Source: Bemisia tabaci (lineage: Eukaryota; Arthropoda; Insecta; Hemiptera; Aleyrodidae). Taken from it: a stretch of 64,000 bases of DNA. The stretch is from contig NC_092799.1 in NCBI RefSeq assembly GCF_918797505.1, forward strand, positions 30,454,597 through 30,518,596. Direction: 5' to 3'. The position numbers and the translations under genes are program-made. Of this stretch, positions 10,306 to 21,484 are shown one piece after another. Under the pieces are notes generated by a model. It was not told the origin of the DNA, searched no databases, and saw nothing but the letters and a program-made list of their open reading frames with translations. Position 1 is the stretch's first letter. Each line of letters starts with the position of its first letter.

Positions 10306-10583
10306 TTATAATTTCAAATATGAGAGATACGTCACGTACTTACTTAGCAAAATCCCTCACATTTCTCGGGAGGGGCGTGGTAGCTTTCTGGAACGCCAGT
10401 TACGCCAGGCTCCCTCACTCCCTTTGGTCCACTCATGGAGCTTTTTTTTTGGTTTGACGAGGCTGTAAGCTGTGTTCACGAGAAAATCGTCAAACAGTAA
10501 TTATTTTACTGTATTTTCCGACGATTTTCCGTTCAATTGTAAGCAGCCCTTTCGGTTCCAGATTTTCTTATTTCCCGTCAAAG
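10306..10583. other. unassigned spacer before element Y
   Basis: No gene or repeat partner recognised. Confidence 0.4.
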
Positions 10584-10995
10584 CAGGCCTGTCACATCCC
10601 AGCTTGGGCCCCGGTACCAAGGTCCGGGCCCCATGAATGCCCGCCTCCCTCACCCTCTCAACACCAGAAATACAAGTTGTAAAATCATGAAAATCAATAT
10701 GGTTGGAATAAAGATAAAGTAAATGAATGATCATTACATTTAAAGAGAGAAGTTTATTCACATAAAACAAATCATTTATATACTGAACATCGTGAAAATA
10801 AATACAAATCTTTAAAGAAGTAAAAAGAATTCTACAGTGCCCCAGTGTGTTTTTGAAAATTTATTCACATTTTGCTAAATTTTTAGGTTAAATTTTTCAC
10901 TTTTCCTTACGAGACAAGGGTTATATGTGAATTCAAAGTAGTGTGTTACGGGCCCCGGTACCAGGGACCCAATATCCCTCCTTGTGGCGGGCCTG
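10584..10995. mobile_element. hAT-like element Y with perfect 8-bp duplication cgtcaaag
   Basis: Ends CAGGCCTGTCACATCCCAGC and GGCGGGCCTG. Both subterminal regions carry GGGCCCCGGTACCA-type blocks in inverted order (about 10605 and about 10950). It is flanked by cgtcaaag at 10576-10583 and 10996-11003. At 412 bp with no transposase frame, it is non-autonomous. No second copy occurs in this window. Confidence 0.9.
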
Positions 10996-11003
10996 CGTCA
11001 AAG

Positions 11004-11743
11004 TAAAGTCGTAAATGCCTCGATCTGACCGATTGCTCTGCAACTTTGTATTCGGGATTTTCGCCATGATTTCTCTCAGATGTTAAAGCTACCAAATCTG
11101 TTGGTTTTCATCGCTGCCTCGCTGCCCAAGTATTTTCCCCTCAATTTCTCTTGCCTTCCGATGCAAATGCACGGACGTTACAAGGTACCTCGAGAAGCGT
11201 GCCGCTGCGATGCTTTGCCGTGCAATGACTCAGAATAGTTAGGAGTCCACGTCAATCATATTTATAAGTGCGACGCACGAGGCACTTACACTCAAACGAA
11301 CACTAACACGCGCACGCACATTGCCCGTTCTCCACCCCACACCATGCGCCAAGACGACATCCCCTACGTCAAAGGCTTATTTATATCATGCGGGCAGTGA
11401 TAAAAAAGCACTATGAATTAAAGGGAGCGAAACGCATGTCTGATAAGGGATCCCCTACGACTATCTCCGGTGGCGGTGGGGTTGTGCGAAGACTCACCGT
11501 TGGGTTTCATGCCATGTGGACGAGCACTCCTCATGGCTTCTACATGGCTCCGTCACTTACGCCGCCTTCCTTACGGTGACGTCAAGATAACCCCGCGGCC
11601 GAATTTGGTAGGAATAGACCGGATAGATGGGTTACTTTTTAACGCGAGCCGTCTTCTTGTAAATTAGAAGAAAGAGACATTTTTTGAACTCCTGAATGAA
11701 ATAAGGTGTTCTGAAAAGCTCGGAGTCCTAACAGAAGTTTCAT
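11004..11743. other. unassigned spacer with a TATA-like site
   Basis: CATATTTATAAG lies at about 11258-11269, and an ATG in CACACCATGCGCC lies about 75 bp downstream at 11344, but the frame stops after 18 codons. The layout resembles a small promoter, yet nothing downstream reads as a gene. Frames at 11388-11667 have no recognised motif. Confidence 0.3.
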
Positions 11744-12226
11744 CATTGGCGGATCCAGCAAATGGAGAATTTGCAAGGGTCTGAAATTTGATGAATTTCT
11801 GTTTAAGTGGAATCATCTGAGTGAACTGAACACGAAGATACCCTTGATTCATAAATTGAGCGATTATTAGAGGAGATATGACAAAATAACCGATTCTGCT
11901 AAAATACATGTGTTTAAATGGGAAATGCCGCCAGATGACGTCACAAGGCGGCGCATTTTCTCACTTTTAAATCAATTTTTCTCCAATTTCCCATGTCAGA
12001 AAAAAATTATGAAAAATATTGCGAACTCAGCTCATTAGGCACTTTCAGATGAAGCAATAAAAAAATTGCGTGCAAATTCTCCATTGGCAACACTGTTTTT
12101 CTCCATTTAAACCTATGAAAATGTATCGATTCTAGGAGGGTCCAGGTGCCCCGACAAGAATCGATTATTTAACATAGGTTTAAATGGAGGGAATCCGTTG
12201 TTGCCAAATTGCTGGATCCGCCCCTG
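11744..12226. mobile_element. hAT-like family C element C1 with perfect 8-bp duplication agtttcat
   Basis: Ends CATTGGCGGATCCAGCAAAT and TTGCTGGATCCGCCCCTG. It is flanked by agtttcat at 11736-11743 and 12227-12234. The right portion holds the palindromic core CATTTAAACCTATG ... CATAGGTTTAAATGG around ATCGATTCT, also present in family B. Length 483 bp, non-coding. Confidence 0.9.
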
Positions 12227-12234
12227 AGTTTCAT

Positions 12235-12713
12235 GACGTATGATGCACCGGTTAAAACCTTGACGCGTGAAGCCAATCGTGGTTTGTGGCTTGGAAATGC
12301 GGGCTCAGTTCACACAAAAAAAAAAAAGAAAAAGAAAAAATCATCCATCGAACTTTACCACTATTTCCATCCTGAAAGAATACCTGCCCGATGAGTAGAA
12401 TGACCGCAACTCAAGGGTTGTCATGCAACATCCACCACAGTTGTCCACGTTAGTTAGACACTCAAAGCTTTTTTAACTTTAAATGTTCGTTGATTTCCAT
12501 CAATAAATACTTTTATATTATTGATTTCAATTCGGGTTTTTTGAAGGTCTGCGCCGGGGCGTTGCTTAAAGGGATTGTGCAGATTTAACCTCTCATGACA
12601 AAAACACTACCTGCAACTAAGTACCATTTCACTGCAATAAACTATTATGTTTTCATTCACCTTCATGTATTATTCATTTCTTTGTTTTATTCTTCATTGT
12701 GCACAGTATGAAA
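12235..12713. other. unassigned spacer
   Basis: A low-complexity A/AAG stretch lies at about 12316-12340. No gene or repeat partner was seen. Confidence 0.45.
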
Positions 12714-12852
12714 TGGACTGCATTTTGCAATTTGGAACTATAAATTCAGGCTCGGTTTAAAAACAACGTATGTACCATTAGTTTCCCTAAGTATATAAGT
12801 GTTTTTTCAAATGAGCTAGAATTTATAACTCCAAATTGCAAAATGCAGTCCA
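12714..12852. mobile_element. family M inverted-repeat element M1
   Basis: Ends TGGACTGCATTTTGCAATTT and AAATTGCAAAATGCAGTCCA are near-perfect complements. The centre has ACCATTAGTTTCCCTAAGTA. Length 139 bp. Four other full or half copies occur here. Confidence 0.82.
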
Positions 12853-13625
12853 AATAATAACTCTATCTAAGGGACCCTGTTTTATGGACCGAAAATTAAA
12901 ATTAATGAATTTTTATCATATCCATTTAAATGTTATCACAAAATATATGTATTTACAACAACAATAATATTTGTTACGAGTGTTCGCATAAATGAATACA
13001 TCTACTCATGGACTCAGAAGTTTGTAAACAGCAAGTCATATCTTCAGGAAAATGTGCTGAATAAAAAAATTGGTTCGTTCAAATTGTTCAAAAATGAACA
13101 TGAGAGCCTACTAGGGATGCGTGCGTTTCAAAATTATTGAGGTATTAAGGGTTCACTGCAACGCCTCTAAACTCGCCGTCTAATAATGACCGAGTACTTC
13201 CGTGCTTTTTGTCTAGACGAAAGGTCAGCTAAAATTGAGCAGGGGTGATATCCGGTAGACAAACAGCATCACAGCAATGCCACAACCAAGATTATTTCAC
13301 CCGGCCGATAGAATTTCTCAGTCCTGTGAGCAAATACTCAGTGAGAAATCAAAACTCACCGTGCTTCTTTCTCGAGTTTTATTTTCTGATTTTCCTTTCA
13401 CCTGACAACAAAAATGCTCTTCGAACTCCACATACTAATTATGAAGTGATATTCCTCAAGGAGAAGCACCATTTTCTCGAAAAAATCTGAGATTCAGGAA
13501 TTATTATGCTTGAAAAATGAATTTGGAAAATCATACTTTCTTCAATAAAAAGGAGGAAAATAAGATTGGACGTCAAAACGTGCGGAACGGGGTTGTTTAC
13601 TGCGTGCCCGTATTATTTTCGTAAT
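12853..13625. other. unassigned AT-rich DNA
   Basis: No repeat partner or gene recognised. An 81-codon frame at 13245-13490 has no motif. Confidence 0.5.
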
Positions 13626-13746
13626 ACATACATTAAGCCGCTCTCACAGCGCAGCCTCGCGCTCTGCGACGCCCAATCGCCATTGCCCCCTATCCTCTCA
13701 GAGATCATCAGGCAATTGGCACCTTCTGATTTTCTCCTTCACCCCT
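13626..13746. repeat. dispersed repeat Q, copy Q1
   Basis: Carries ACATACATTAAGCCG, CTCGCGCTCTGCGACGCCCA and CCCCCTATCCTCTCAGAGATC, then ATCAGGCAATTGGCA. It matches the interrupted copy at 36.0-36.36 kb and, more loosely, 19.85-19.95 kb. At 13703-13710 it preserves the unfilled target into which E2 inserted in the other copy. Class of repeat unknown. Confidence 0.65.
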
Positions 13747-14243
13747 GTTATTTTCGTAACTATTTGCGTAAATTAATTTTCCAGCAATTTTAGGCTCGGG
13801 GACTTCATGTCTCGTTAGAGAGTGAAAGTAGGGCAGAGAGTTCAGACTGAATTTTAAATTTTCGGGGAAGGGCCAAAACTGATCCTGAATTCAGTCATTT
13901 ATCGATCGATATAAATAGCTAGATAAATAGGAGGGTAGTTCCATTTTAAAAAATAATGATTTCATCCGCGTGAGCAAAAAAAAAAATAGGGGTTTTCCAT
14001 ACGTAGGAACGGAACATATCTTCGTTCCACGGCTGTAAAATCTACTTATACAATTTTTTCTTGCAACTAAAAATGGTATCATAATGTCTGTACACAATTT
14101 CGCTGATTATTTACAGTATTCCGTGGAAAAATTTGCGTAATATGAAAGAAAACATAAAAAATGTATCCAAGTCTTTCCGTTTAAAAGCAGAAATTTCAAG
14201 TGAAATTTTGGCTAACTTGGACGGAAACTTACGTTCTTCTTTC
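13747..14243. other. unassigned AT-rich DNA
   Basis: No gene or repeat partner recognised. Confidence 0.45.
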
Positions 14244-14365
14244 GGACGTATTTCTGCCAAACAGAACTATCTGCATTATGGTTTGAGCCCTGTTATGTAT
14301 ATATTCTTATGGGTCTCAGGGCTCATGTCTTGATGCACATTGTTCCGTTCGGCAGAAATACGTCC
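14244..14365. mobile_element. family Z hairpin MITE Z1
   Basis: Ends GGACGTATTTCTGCCAAACA and GGCAGAAATACGTCC pair, with GTTTGAGCCCTGTTATG ... CTCAGGGCTCATG forming the inner stem. A relative lies at 59.84-59.91 kb. Confidence 0.7.
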
Positions 14366-15074
14366 ATTTGAGGAAACGCCAAACTTTGCCGCGAGCCTTC
14401 TATGTCCTGCTGACCTCGGAGTTGATCACGAGGTTTCGATGCATGCTGATTTGGGAATTTAATAGTTTACTTTGAATGTTGGAGAGAGAAAATTGGTGAC
14501 TGGCGTGATGTAGCCTAGGAATCGTTGATGGTATATTCCGGACGGCGCAGCATAGTTTCGACAGGATAGACGAGACGCAGACACAAACCTACTCATTTCC
14601 CCCAAAGATCCAAATTCTGATGCTGCATTCCTCGGAGCAACTTTTACAGATTCCGGGATGAACTTGACTCGTTGATTCGGGACCAGGGGCTAGTGCTCCT
14701 GAGATGCGGTGCCGAGGGAGCATTGCGTTGATTGTGGAGTAATAAACTCACCTCGGGGGTTTTCGATTCATGAGAGCGGGCAACATTGCCAATCGAGTTT
14801 TTTTTTTATTTTTTTTTTTTACTAATGATTCCATTCTCAAGTGCTAAATAGGCATGTATGGCATGTTAAGGCATAGATTTAAACTGAGGGTAGTGGCCAG
14901 TTCAGTTTTGGTAGTTATCTAAGTGGCAAAAAAGCAAGAACAGCACCACGCTTACGTCATACATCAGTAAATCAACTCACTCACAAAGGAATTAACCTTT
15001 GCAATGGCCTTTGTAAAGGTTTGAAATTTTCAGGGACTGAGTCTGACAAATGACTCTACTGGCGATGTTATGGA
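14366..15074. other. unassigned spacer
   Basis: Contains a T-rich run near 14800-14820. No gene or repeat partner recognised. Confidence 0.45.
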
Positions 15075-15357
15075 CAGTGCTCGAAATTCAACATTTCCTC
15101 ACCGGGTTTTGGCTGCAAATTTTCCAGTCCTCCCATTCTATGACCGTCAAAAGTTCCGGGATTCGGAACTTCTTGGTCCCGATTTCTCCCACTCCACAAC
15201 CGTCAGAAATTCCGGGATTCTTTTTAGATTTTTTTAGAAAGTTCCGGAAAATGCAAAACATCCGGAACATTTCGGGAATTTCAGAAGTTCCGGGAAAATT
15301 CAGGAAAATCTCAAAAGTTCCGAAATCCGGTACTTGTTCCGGAAAATGGGAACACTG
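15075..15357. repeat. AGTTCCGG-rich repeat, possible hAT-type element
   Basis: Starts CAGTGCTCGAAATTC and ends GGGAACACTG, an imperfect inverted pair. The inside is built from degenerate copies of AGTTCCGG(G/A)A and its complement. Flanking octamers do not match, so insertion by a hAT transposase is not shown. The two overlapping frames (102 and 117 codons) are by-products of the low-complexity sequence. Confidence 0.5.
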
Positions 15358-16085
15358 AAATTGTGTGCACTCATCAGTTTTCAAAGAGGATTTTAAAAAC
15401 TGCGAATGAATCAATTCTCCTGGAAATATTAATATAGACAAAGGACCGCAACGTCAGCCGTATTGTCCTGAGGACAGCGGATAAATTTTATTGGCGGTCG
15501 CTGGATGAAAGGGCGGTGCGGGTGCGCTCAGGCTGATTTTCGTTCCGGAGCGCACATGTGCACTTGTGACTGAGGGAAGCGTTAACTATTTAAGCCATGC
15601 TGGCCTGCTGGTGCGCCCAAGTTGATATACTGTGCGAGCATGCCGTGATTGAAGTGAAGAAATTATTAATCTGATGATTGAATGAGGACAGCGACAAAAA
15701 TAATTCCAGAGCAAGAGTAAGGGGTGAGGAGTGCATCGTAACCTCCGGGGAAGGGTTTTTTAAGAGTCCAGTTCCAAGCACCAGATAGAATCTATTCCAA
15801 CGCAGCATGAACAATAAAAGTCATAATGAGTTTCCTCGCCTCAGTGTTGTCATATGGTTTAAAAAAACCCCAGCTCGTGTGATGTTTAAAGATGAGAGAC
15901 GGACAAATAATTATCTACCCGTCTCTTTTGCACTATATATTGTAGTGCAAGTTTAAGAAAAACTATTAACTAGGGACTATAGTCTTTTTTGAAATTGAAC
16001 GGCGAGTTTGATTATTTTTAAGCAGATATTAAGAATGGAACACTCAGCTTGACTGAGGCTAAAAGTCGAAAAATGTTCTGATGAG
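15358..16085. other. unassigned spacer
   Basis: Includes the palindrome GCACTATATATTGTAGTGC at about 15939. No gene recognised. Confidence 0.45.
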
Positions 16086-16524
16086 CAGGGCCGGATTTAG
16101 GGGATGGCCATATGGGCCGTGGCCCACGGCGGCAAACTTAGGGGCGGCAAATTTTGCAATTTTTTTTAAATATAGCTATAAAGAAAAATCGGATTCAGAG
16201 AAAAAATTACAAACGAAAAAAGGTGACAAAATCTCTCATTTCCCGAGAGTATATCTCTAATTTTGTCGTCTTCCTGTGATACAATGAACAGCACCTTTAA
16301 TTAGTTGAGTTAAGACTAAGAGAGAAACCGAACACGGAATTTGGCCTGGAAAGGCGCGGCGCAGAGAGCAATGATGACGAGAACGTGAGATGAACAGGAG
16401 AAGCCCACGGTGCGGTGCGGCGCAGCGGTCGGCATGTAACACATATTAGCGCCTACAAGACTGCATGAATACTTCACGCATTACGTGAAACTTAGTGCGT
16501 GCAGCAGCGGTCGGCGTGAAACAT
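16086..16524 (+). mobile_element. hAT-like family A copy A3, 3'-truncated
   Basis: Starts CAGGGCCGGATTTAGGGG, keeps the GGCGGCAAA subterminus and the start of the tandem array (GCGCCTACAAGACTGC at about 16451), then breaks off after roughly one unit at about 16524. The expected CGGCCCTG end is absent. Confidence 0.8.
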
Positions 16525-16851
16525 GGCATGAAAATTCCCAGGCATAAAAATGACTTTTCACGAAAGTCATCCGGTTTAGTAACCTTAGAGGGGCTAGGAA
16601 GATTTGCTGGTCAAGGATATGGTACCGACGAATAACTTTTTTTTGAAGGCACGGCACTGACGATTAACGTTCTATATGACGTTACAACGGTATAGAACTG
16701 ACTAATAACGCCAGACTTTTTTTTTCAATTCTAAAGCGCACTTTGCACTAATTGCCCTTTGAATAGCGCTACGTAACACTCTTGTTATGATCCTTGGTGA
16801 AATCACTGGCTTTTTCTTTTAAAATTGCTTTGTTTCAGGTACCAAAACATA
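16525..16851. other. unassigned spacer
   Basis: Follows the A3 break. The small hairpin TGACTTTTCACGAAAGTCA lies at about 16551. No gene recognised. Confidence 0.4.
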
Positions 16852-17070
16852 CAGGGTTATTCAAAACTCACGCACCACTGGCCATAACTATAGTTCTAAT
16901 TATGATATCGATTTGTGGTTTATGACGTTTTTCCTCATATCAAAGGGGAAACTTTCTCAGATACTTTCCGGTTTTTTATCCCCTCGGGTGAGGGGGGCGG
17001 GGGCACCTCTAAAAATCTTTAATGGCCACCCCCCTCATGGCCAGTGGTGCGTGACTTTTGAATAACCCTG
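16852..17070. mobile_element. mariner-like MITE H, TA duplication
   Basis: Ends CAGGGTTATTCAAAACTCAC and GACTTTTGAATAACCCTG, flanked by TA at 16850-16851 and 17071-17072. Subterminal GCACCACTGGCCAT is mirrored by ATGGCCAGTGGTGC. Length 219 bp. A TA duplication and CAGGG ends fit the Tc1/mariner superfamily. No transposase. Confidence 0.88.
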
Positions 17071-17160
17071 TATATCTGGAGCTCACATGGCAACGTGGTC
17101 AGAGAAGGCGGAAATGAAGTGCGGGGTGCTCATTTTGAAAAGTCGAACAACTCCTCGCCG

Positions 17161-17395
17161 CACAGTGGAAAGAGCCTTTGGGAGAGGTCCGACTTGACAT
17201 TATTTAATAAAACTGCAAATTTCGAGGTTTCGTTAATGACATTTTACATTTAAAGGGGTGTTTTTAGAAGGATATCTTACAATATAACCACTGGAACCAC
17301 TTTTAAACTTGTAAGTTCAGTATTAACGAAGATACGAGCTTTTAAAAAGTTCACACCCCGACCTTCGACCTTTTCTATTGACCCGCTCCACTGTG
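17161..17395. mobile_element. family G element G4
   Basis: Ends CACAGTGGAAAGAGCCTTTG and GACCCGCTCCACTGTG. Interior phrases AATGACATTTTACATTTAAAGGGGTG and AACCACTGGAACCACTTTTAAAC match the family. Confidence 0.75.
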
Positions 17396-18228
17396 CGCTG
17401 GTACGGGCGACCGCAGAGACGAAGTCGTTCCCTCCGACTCAAAATTTCAAGATTCCCATGAAGATGATTTTATTTATGGGCCTTGTTTATGATCGGTGCT
17501 TGCGGCTTGGGGCATTAAAGAGTCATTTACAAAGACCCTGTGACGCGACAACCCTTTCGATTGGGTTCGAGTCGGGGACTCATCCGAGTTGCCGCTCAGA
17601 TTATGAGACCCGTTTAGGTTTGTCCGAACAACCTCAGGACACATGCTTCCTTCTTCAATTCTTCACTTTGTTGCTCCCTTTCGTAGTGGCCGTAGTCATG
17701 CATCTTCGTGGAAACTCGTCACAAATGATAAAATATTCTTTTCAATCTTCTTCCCTCATTTATTTATTAAATTTCATTTCATTCTTTGTTTTTTGCGCTA
17801 TATGGAGAGCGTATCAGGAGGGGTATAAAGAATCACGGGATTACATAATTACATTATATACATTTGACCCCAGAAAGAAAAACTCTGAAACCACGCACAT
17901 AGGTATCGCACGGTCGAGATGTCTTTTCACTGTTTCACAGAATGGTAGATAACCCTCGATGCACAAAATTATAGTGTTTACTTTATGCAGACATGTTTTT
18001 ACGAATGAGCCAGAAATTGTAGTCCTTTTTTGGAAAATGCAGTCCAGCTCGATCAGAGAAAAAGGTTGCCGTATAATGTTCAGTTTCCGATTGTATGAAT
18101 GAAGGGGGGGGGGGGGGGCTGGGGACGAGGAAAGTATGCACTATGCAATGATGCACTATCAATCAAGACTCATTCAACGATACATAACCGCGGGTGTCGA
18201 GGAAATGGTCGTGGTTCTACATTTCAAA
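17396..18228. other. unassigned stretch with chance long frame and half of an M element
   Basis: A 164-codon plus-strand frame (17458-17952) has hydrophobic runs but no recognised family and no support as a gene. GGGTTCGAGTCGGGG near 17564 looks like an RNA polymerase III B box, without a matching A box. A half copy of family M occupies 17981-18055 (ends ATGCAGTCCA). A G run lies at about 18107-18118. Confidence 0.45.
17981..18055. mobile_element. family M half copy M4
   Basis: TTATGCAGACATG, TTTTTACGAATGAGCCAGAAATTGTAGTCC and AATGCAGTCCA match the right half of M1/M2. The left inverted end is absent. Confidence 0.6.
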
Positions 18229-18391
18229 CAGTGGCGAGGCGTGAATGATCGATCATCGATATTTCTCCATTCGAAGCTATGGTAAAGAATTGATCCCTAA
18301 GGTGTTCGCTGCGGACGAGCTGTCTATCGATCCTTTCCCATAGGTTTAAATGGCAAATCAATCGATTTATCGCAAGCACGCCACGCCACTG
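18229..18391. mobile_element. hAT-like family B element B2
   Basis: Ends CAGTGGCGAGGCGTGAATGA and GCACGCCACGCCACTG. Flanks atttcaaa and attccgaa agree at six of eight. Length 163 bp, central GGTGTTCGCTGCGGACGAGC. Confidence 0.88.
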
Positions 18392-18399
18392 ATTCCGAA

Positions 18400-20159
18400 A
18401 TGATCGGGTCGTCTCCGAATTTTGGTTCGAGTAGCGCGTGCATACGCACCGCTTAACACGCTCCGCACCCACCCCGCTTACATTACCCCGCTCTTTTACA
18501 CCTGCTTAAAACACCAGTCTCGGGAAACAATTAAACCTTAGCGTGATAGAGCCACCGTTGAAGTACACGCTGAAACGGGCAACAATATAGGGTGTTCAAA
18601 CAAAACAGCGGGAAAAAAGTTGTTCGTCCTTGAGACAGAGCTGAATAAAGAAAAAATGATTTTCTCTCTGCACTCTAATAATTTTTAATCCGGTAGAATC
18701 ACTTTACTTTAACTACTTTACATGTCCACTCTTCTTGTAATTAATACCTCTTTTTTTCATTTCTTTTCTTGTATGTAAGAAATAAAATATGTGTAAGTGA
18801 ATGCTGCGTCGCAAAATTACTTTTTATTAACTTTTTTCCAATGAATGTCACTTCCGAGAAGGGACACTGTGTAAAAATGCGTGTATCGTCAAACGTCTGC
18901 TCCCTGTGAATTAGGCGAATTTTCTGGAAAAATTGAGAATTGTAACTCGAGGATGTTGAAGTACAATTCTCATTTAGATCTTTTACGCAACATAGCAGTA
19001 GGATCATGGGACCTCTTTTATGGCATTACTTAAAAAAATAATTGCAGCAAAGATAAAAACCTGATCAAAATTGGCAACATTGAAATTTTAATGATTCTTT
19101 TTTTAGCTTTAACTGCTTCAATGCGTTCATTTCACTCTTAGGTTTGACTCATCAGAAACTGTGGACTCGTAAATTTAGTGATTCAATTTTTGTAACAACC
19201 TCATGGTCATGTATTAAGTTTGATCATTTCAAACGTTCATCGAATTCGAATAGAATTCGTGAAATTTCATCGTGCTAAAAGACATCATGGTATAGTCATC
19301 TATATCGCAACAAAACGATATTGTAATGCACATGCACATCATGACATGATGATTTTCGAGAGTTTGGTTCCTTATCCGTTTCTACAATATGTATATATAA
19401 TTATATATTTACCGGCATTGCCCATTATTCCCGTTTTATTTCAGTCATAATAGAGATAATAGCCATCCCCATAGGTGCTCAAAAAATAATCTAATTTTTT
19501 TATATTCCACTTCACATCAGTTACGCACGCAATTCTCCTGACAAATTATAACCAGACTCTTCACGTTTTTTTAATGTTCTCCACGGGGTACGAATAGAAA
19601 AAAAATAGATAAATGGATAAAAAAAGGTTATTTTATAGAGTTTAGAGGGAAACAAATTCCTCGAAAAATTAGACATCAAGTTACTGAACTGAAAAGATTG
19701 TTTCAAAAAGTGGGTACCTGTGAGAAAAAATATACTGGGAAACAGAAAAAAAACGGAGTTCAGCCGACGACTTTCGGTGAATGAAACATGTTTTCTGCGC
19801 AGTTATTCAGTTTTCAAAAAAAGCTCCGCTCGCAGACAAAAATATGAAGCTTACGTACATACATTTAAGTCGCTTCTACAACGCTCTCGAGTGCTCTGCA
19901 AGGCCCAAACGCCACATGTGCATTGTGCCCATCTTCCACAGAGGAGTTGGGGAAACTGACCACGTAAAATTTCTTCGCAACGCCCTGCTGCCATCTTTTC
20001 ATGGGACATACGATAATATCAAATATGATACTGTGCGGTCTTTAATATGCGTAGTATAACCCGCGAAATTTTATTAAACTTTAGAGTTGGGCACTCATTG
20101 ATATCAACAAAAGCTCGTGCCCACCTTTTCAATGTAAAATAAAAATACTTAAATAAATT
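18400..20159. other. unassigned AT-rich DNA with a Q-like patch
   Basis: About 1.7 kb without a gene I can support; frames at 18741-20216 lack motifs. At 19853-19945 the phrases TACATACATTTAAGTCGCTTC and CTCGAGTGCTCTGCAAGGCCCAA loosely resemble repeat Q. Confidence 0.5.
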
Positions 20160-20395
20160 GAGGGGCTTGGAGGACAAGGCGCATAAGTGCAGTTTTTGCC
20201 ATTTCAAGAGATACATGGTTGAAGTTTCGAAATTACATGGACCTTATGGCAGAAAAAAAATTCAAACTGACTTTTTGGTGCTTAAGATTTGGAATCTGGG
20301 AGCGAATCTCCACAGTATAGGTATGCACTAAAACTAGTTTTAACTTGAAATCATTGATATCTTATTCTTTTCAAAAACTGCACTTCTGCGCCTTG

Positions 20396-20959
20396 CAGTG
20401 TTCGTAACTCACAGACGACAACGCGCCAAATGCGCCTAACAAATCGGCCATGGCGCCTAAAAAATGAAAGCTCTGCGCTAACGTGGCCCCTAAAAATCTG
20501 GATTTTCACAGGAAGTCACATAAAGAAAGAAAAACAAATCTATTTGAATTGAGAAAACTCAGAATTTTCAGCATTACAAGTGGATCACATTTTGCAATAA
20601 GGAACCACTATTTCTAGCCCATTTTAGAAACAACACACATGCCATTGGTTTCCCTATGCAGATATGTGCTTTAATGGAAGAGCCAGAGATAGTGGTTCCT
20701 TATTGCAAAATGTAATCCAAGTGAAAGCTTGCCCTTTCTATTCTTCACGATTTCATTCTTAGTGCTTTTGTCTACCCCAAGTTACAGCTACTTACTAGTT
20801 CTGTTACGAAAACATCTTGCTTCTAACTTTTCACCAAATGCGCCGAAATAATATAGGCAAAAAGTCAATTTGGAGCCTAAAAAATCGTCAATAGCGCCTT
20901 AAAATCGGGCTTGATGCGCCACATGGCTCCTAAAACTCAAAGGTGAGTTTCGAACACTG
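20396..20959. mobile_element. hAT-like element O1 nested in N1, perfect 8-bp duplication gcgccttg
   Basis: Ends CAGTGTTCGTAACTCACAG and GGTGAGTTTCGAACACTG. It is flanked by gcgccttg at 20388-20395 and 20960-20967. Subterminal phrases GCGCCAAATGCGCCTAACAAATC and TGATGCGCCACATGGCTCCT recur in O2. It carries M2 inside. Confidence 0.92.
20581..20719. mobile_element. family M element M2 nested inside O1
   Basis: Ends TGGATCACATTTTGCAATAA and TTATTGCAAAATGTAATCCA pair across 139 bp. The centre has GCCATTGGTTTCCCTATGCA as in M1. This is the innermost of three insertions here. Confidence 0.85.
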
Positions 20960-20980
20960 GCGCCTTGTCCTCTAAGCCCT

Positions 20981-21320
20981 TCCATTATGCATGACCTTAA
21001 TTTTGACTTTTCCGGGACAAAACGGAATTTAAATTATTGTTCCAAGTTGAGGAATTTTCGAATCAAGGAGCGCATTTATTTCGACTCTATGACATGGATT
21101 TTTGGACGAGCCTGTAGAGGGAGGGAGTGGATGGAATGACTGAAAGGGAAGATCCGGAGTGTGGAGACAACCCTTTGACTGAGACTCGGCTGGAGCGGCC
21201 CCCACTGAGCTAATAATGGATGTCCCCTTCAGCTTGTCGACAATTTACCCTTTCACATCCTGTGGCGGAGACCCCCTCGGCCCCTCGTTTGGAGAATCTG
21301 TTTTTTACGCGCCTCGTTAC
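20981..21320. other. unassigned spacer
   Basis: No gene or repeat partner recognised. Ends in GGAGACCCCCTCGGCCCCTCG before B3. Confidence 0.4.
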
Positions 21321-21484
21321 CAATGGCGCGCCGTGCTTTTCGATATATCGATCGCTCTTCCATTTAAACCCATAGAAAAAGATCGATAAATAGGGTGTTC
21401 GCAACAAGCACCTTGATAATCGATTCTTTACCATGGATTCAGATGGGGAGATATCGATGATCGATCATTCACGCCTCGCCACTG
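21321..21484. mobile_element. hAT-like family B element B3
   Basis: Ends CAATGGCGCGCCGTGCTTTT and TCACGCCTCGCCACTG. Core CATTTAAACCCATAG and ATCGATTCTTTACCATGG. Octamer ctcgttac precedes the element and recurs six bases after the right end, so the duplication is not clean. Confidence 0.82.

Larger units (their letters stand above)
20160..20980. mobile_element. family N inverted-repeat element N1, interrupted by O1
   Basis: The left end GAGGGGCTTGGAGGACAAGG continues to 20395; the right end GCGCCTTGTCCTCTAAGCCCT resumes at 20960. The sequence CTGCGCCTTG is split by O1 with an 8-bp duplication. An uninterrupted relative is N2 at 48.96-49.21 kb. Without the insert N1 would be about 250 bp. Confidence 0.85.

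Noticed and set aside
15075..15357. Calling the AGTTCCGG-rich block a definite hAT insertion
   Set aside because: Ends CAGTGCTCG and GAACACTG are suggestive, but flanking octamers gttatgga and aaattgtg do not match.
17458..17952. 164-codon plus-strand frame with hydrophobic runs
   Set aside because: No family signature; hydrophobic residues come from T-rich sequence. Also contains a B-box-like GGTTCGAGTC without an A box.
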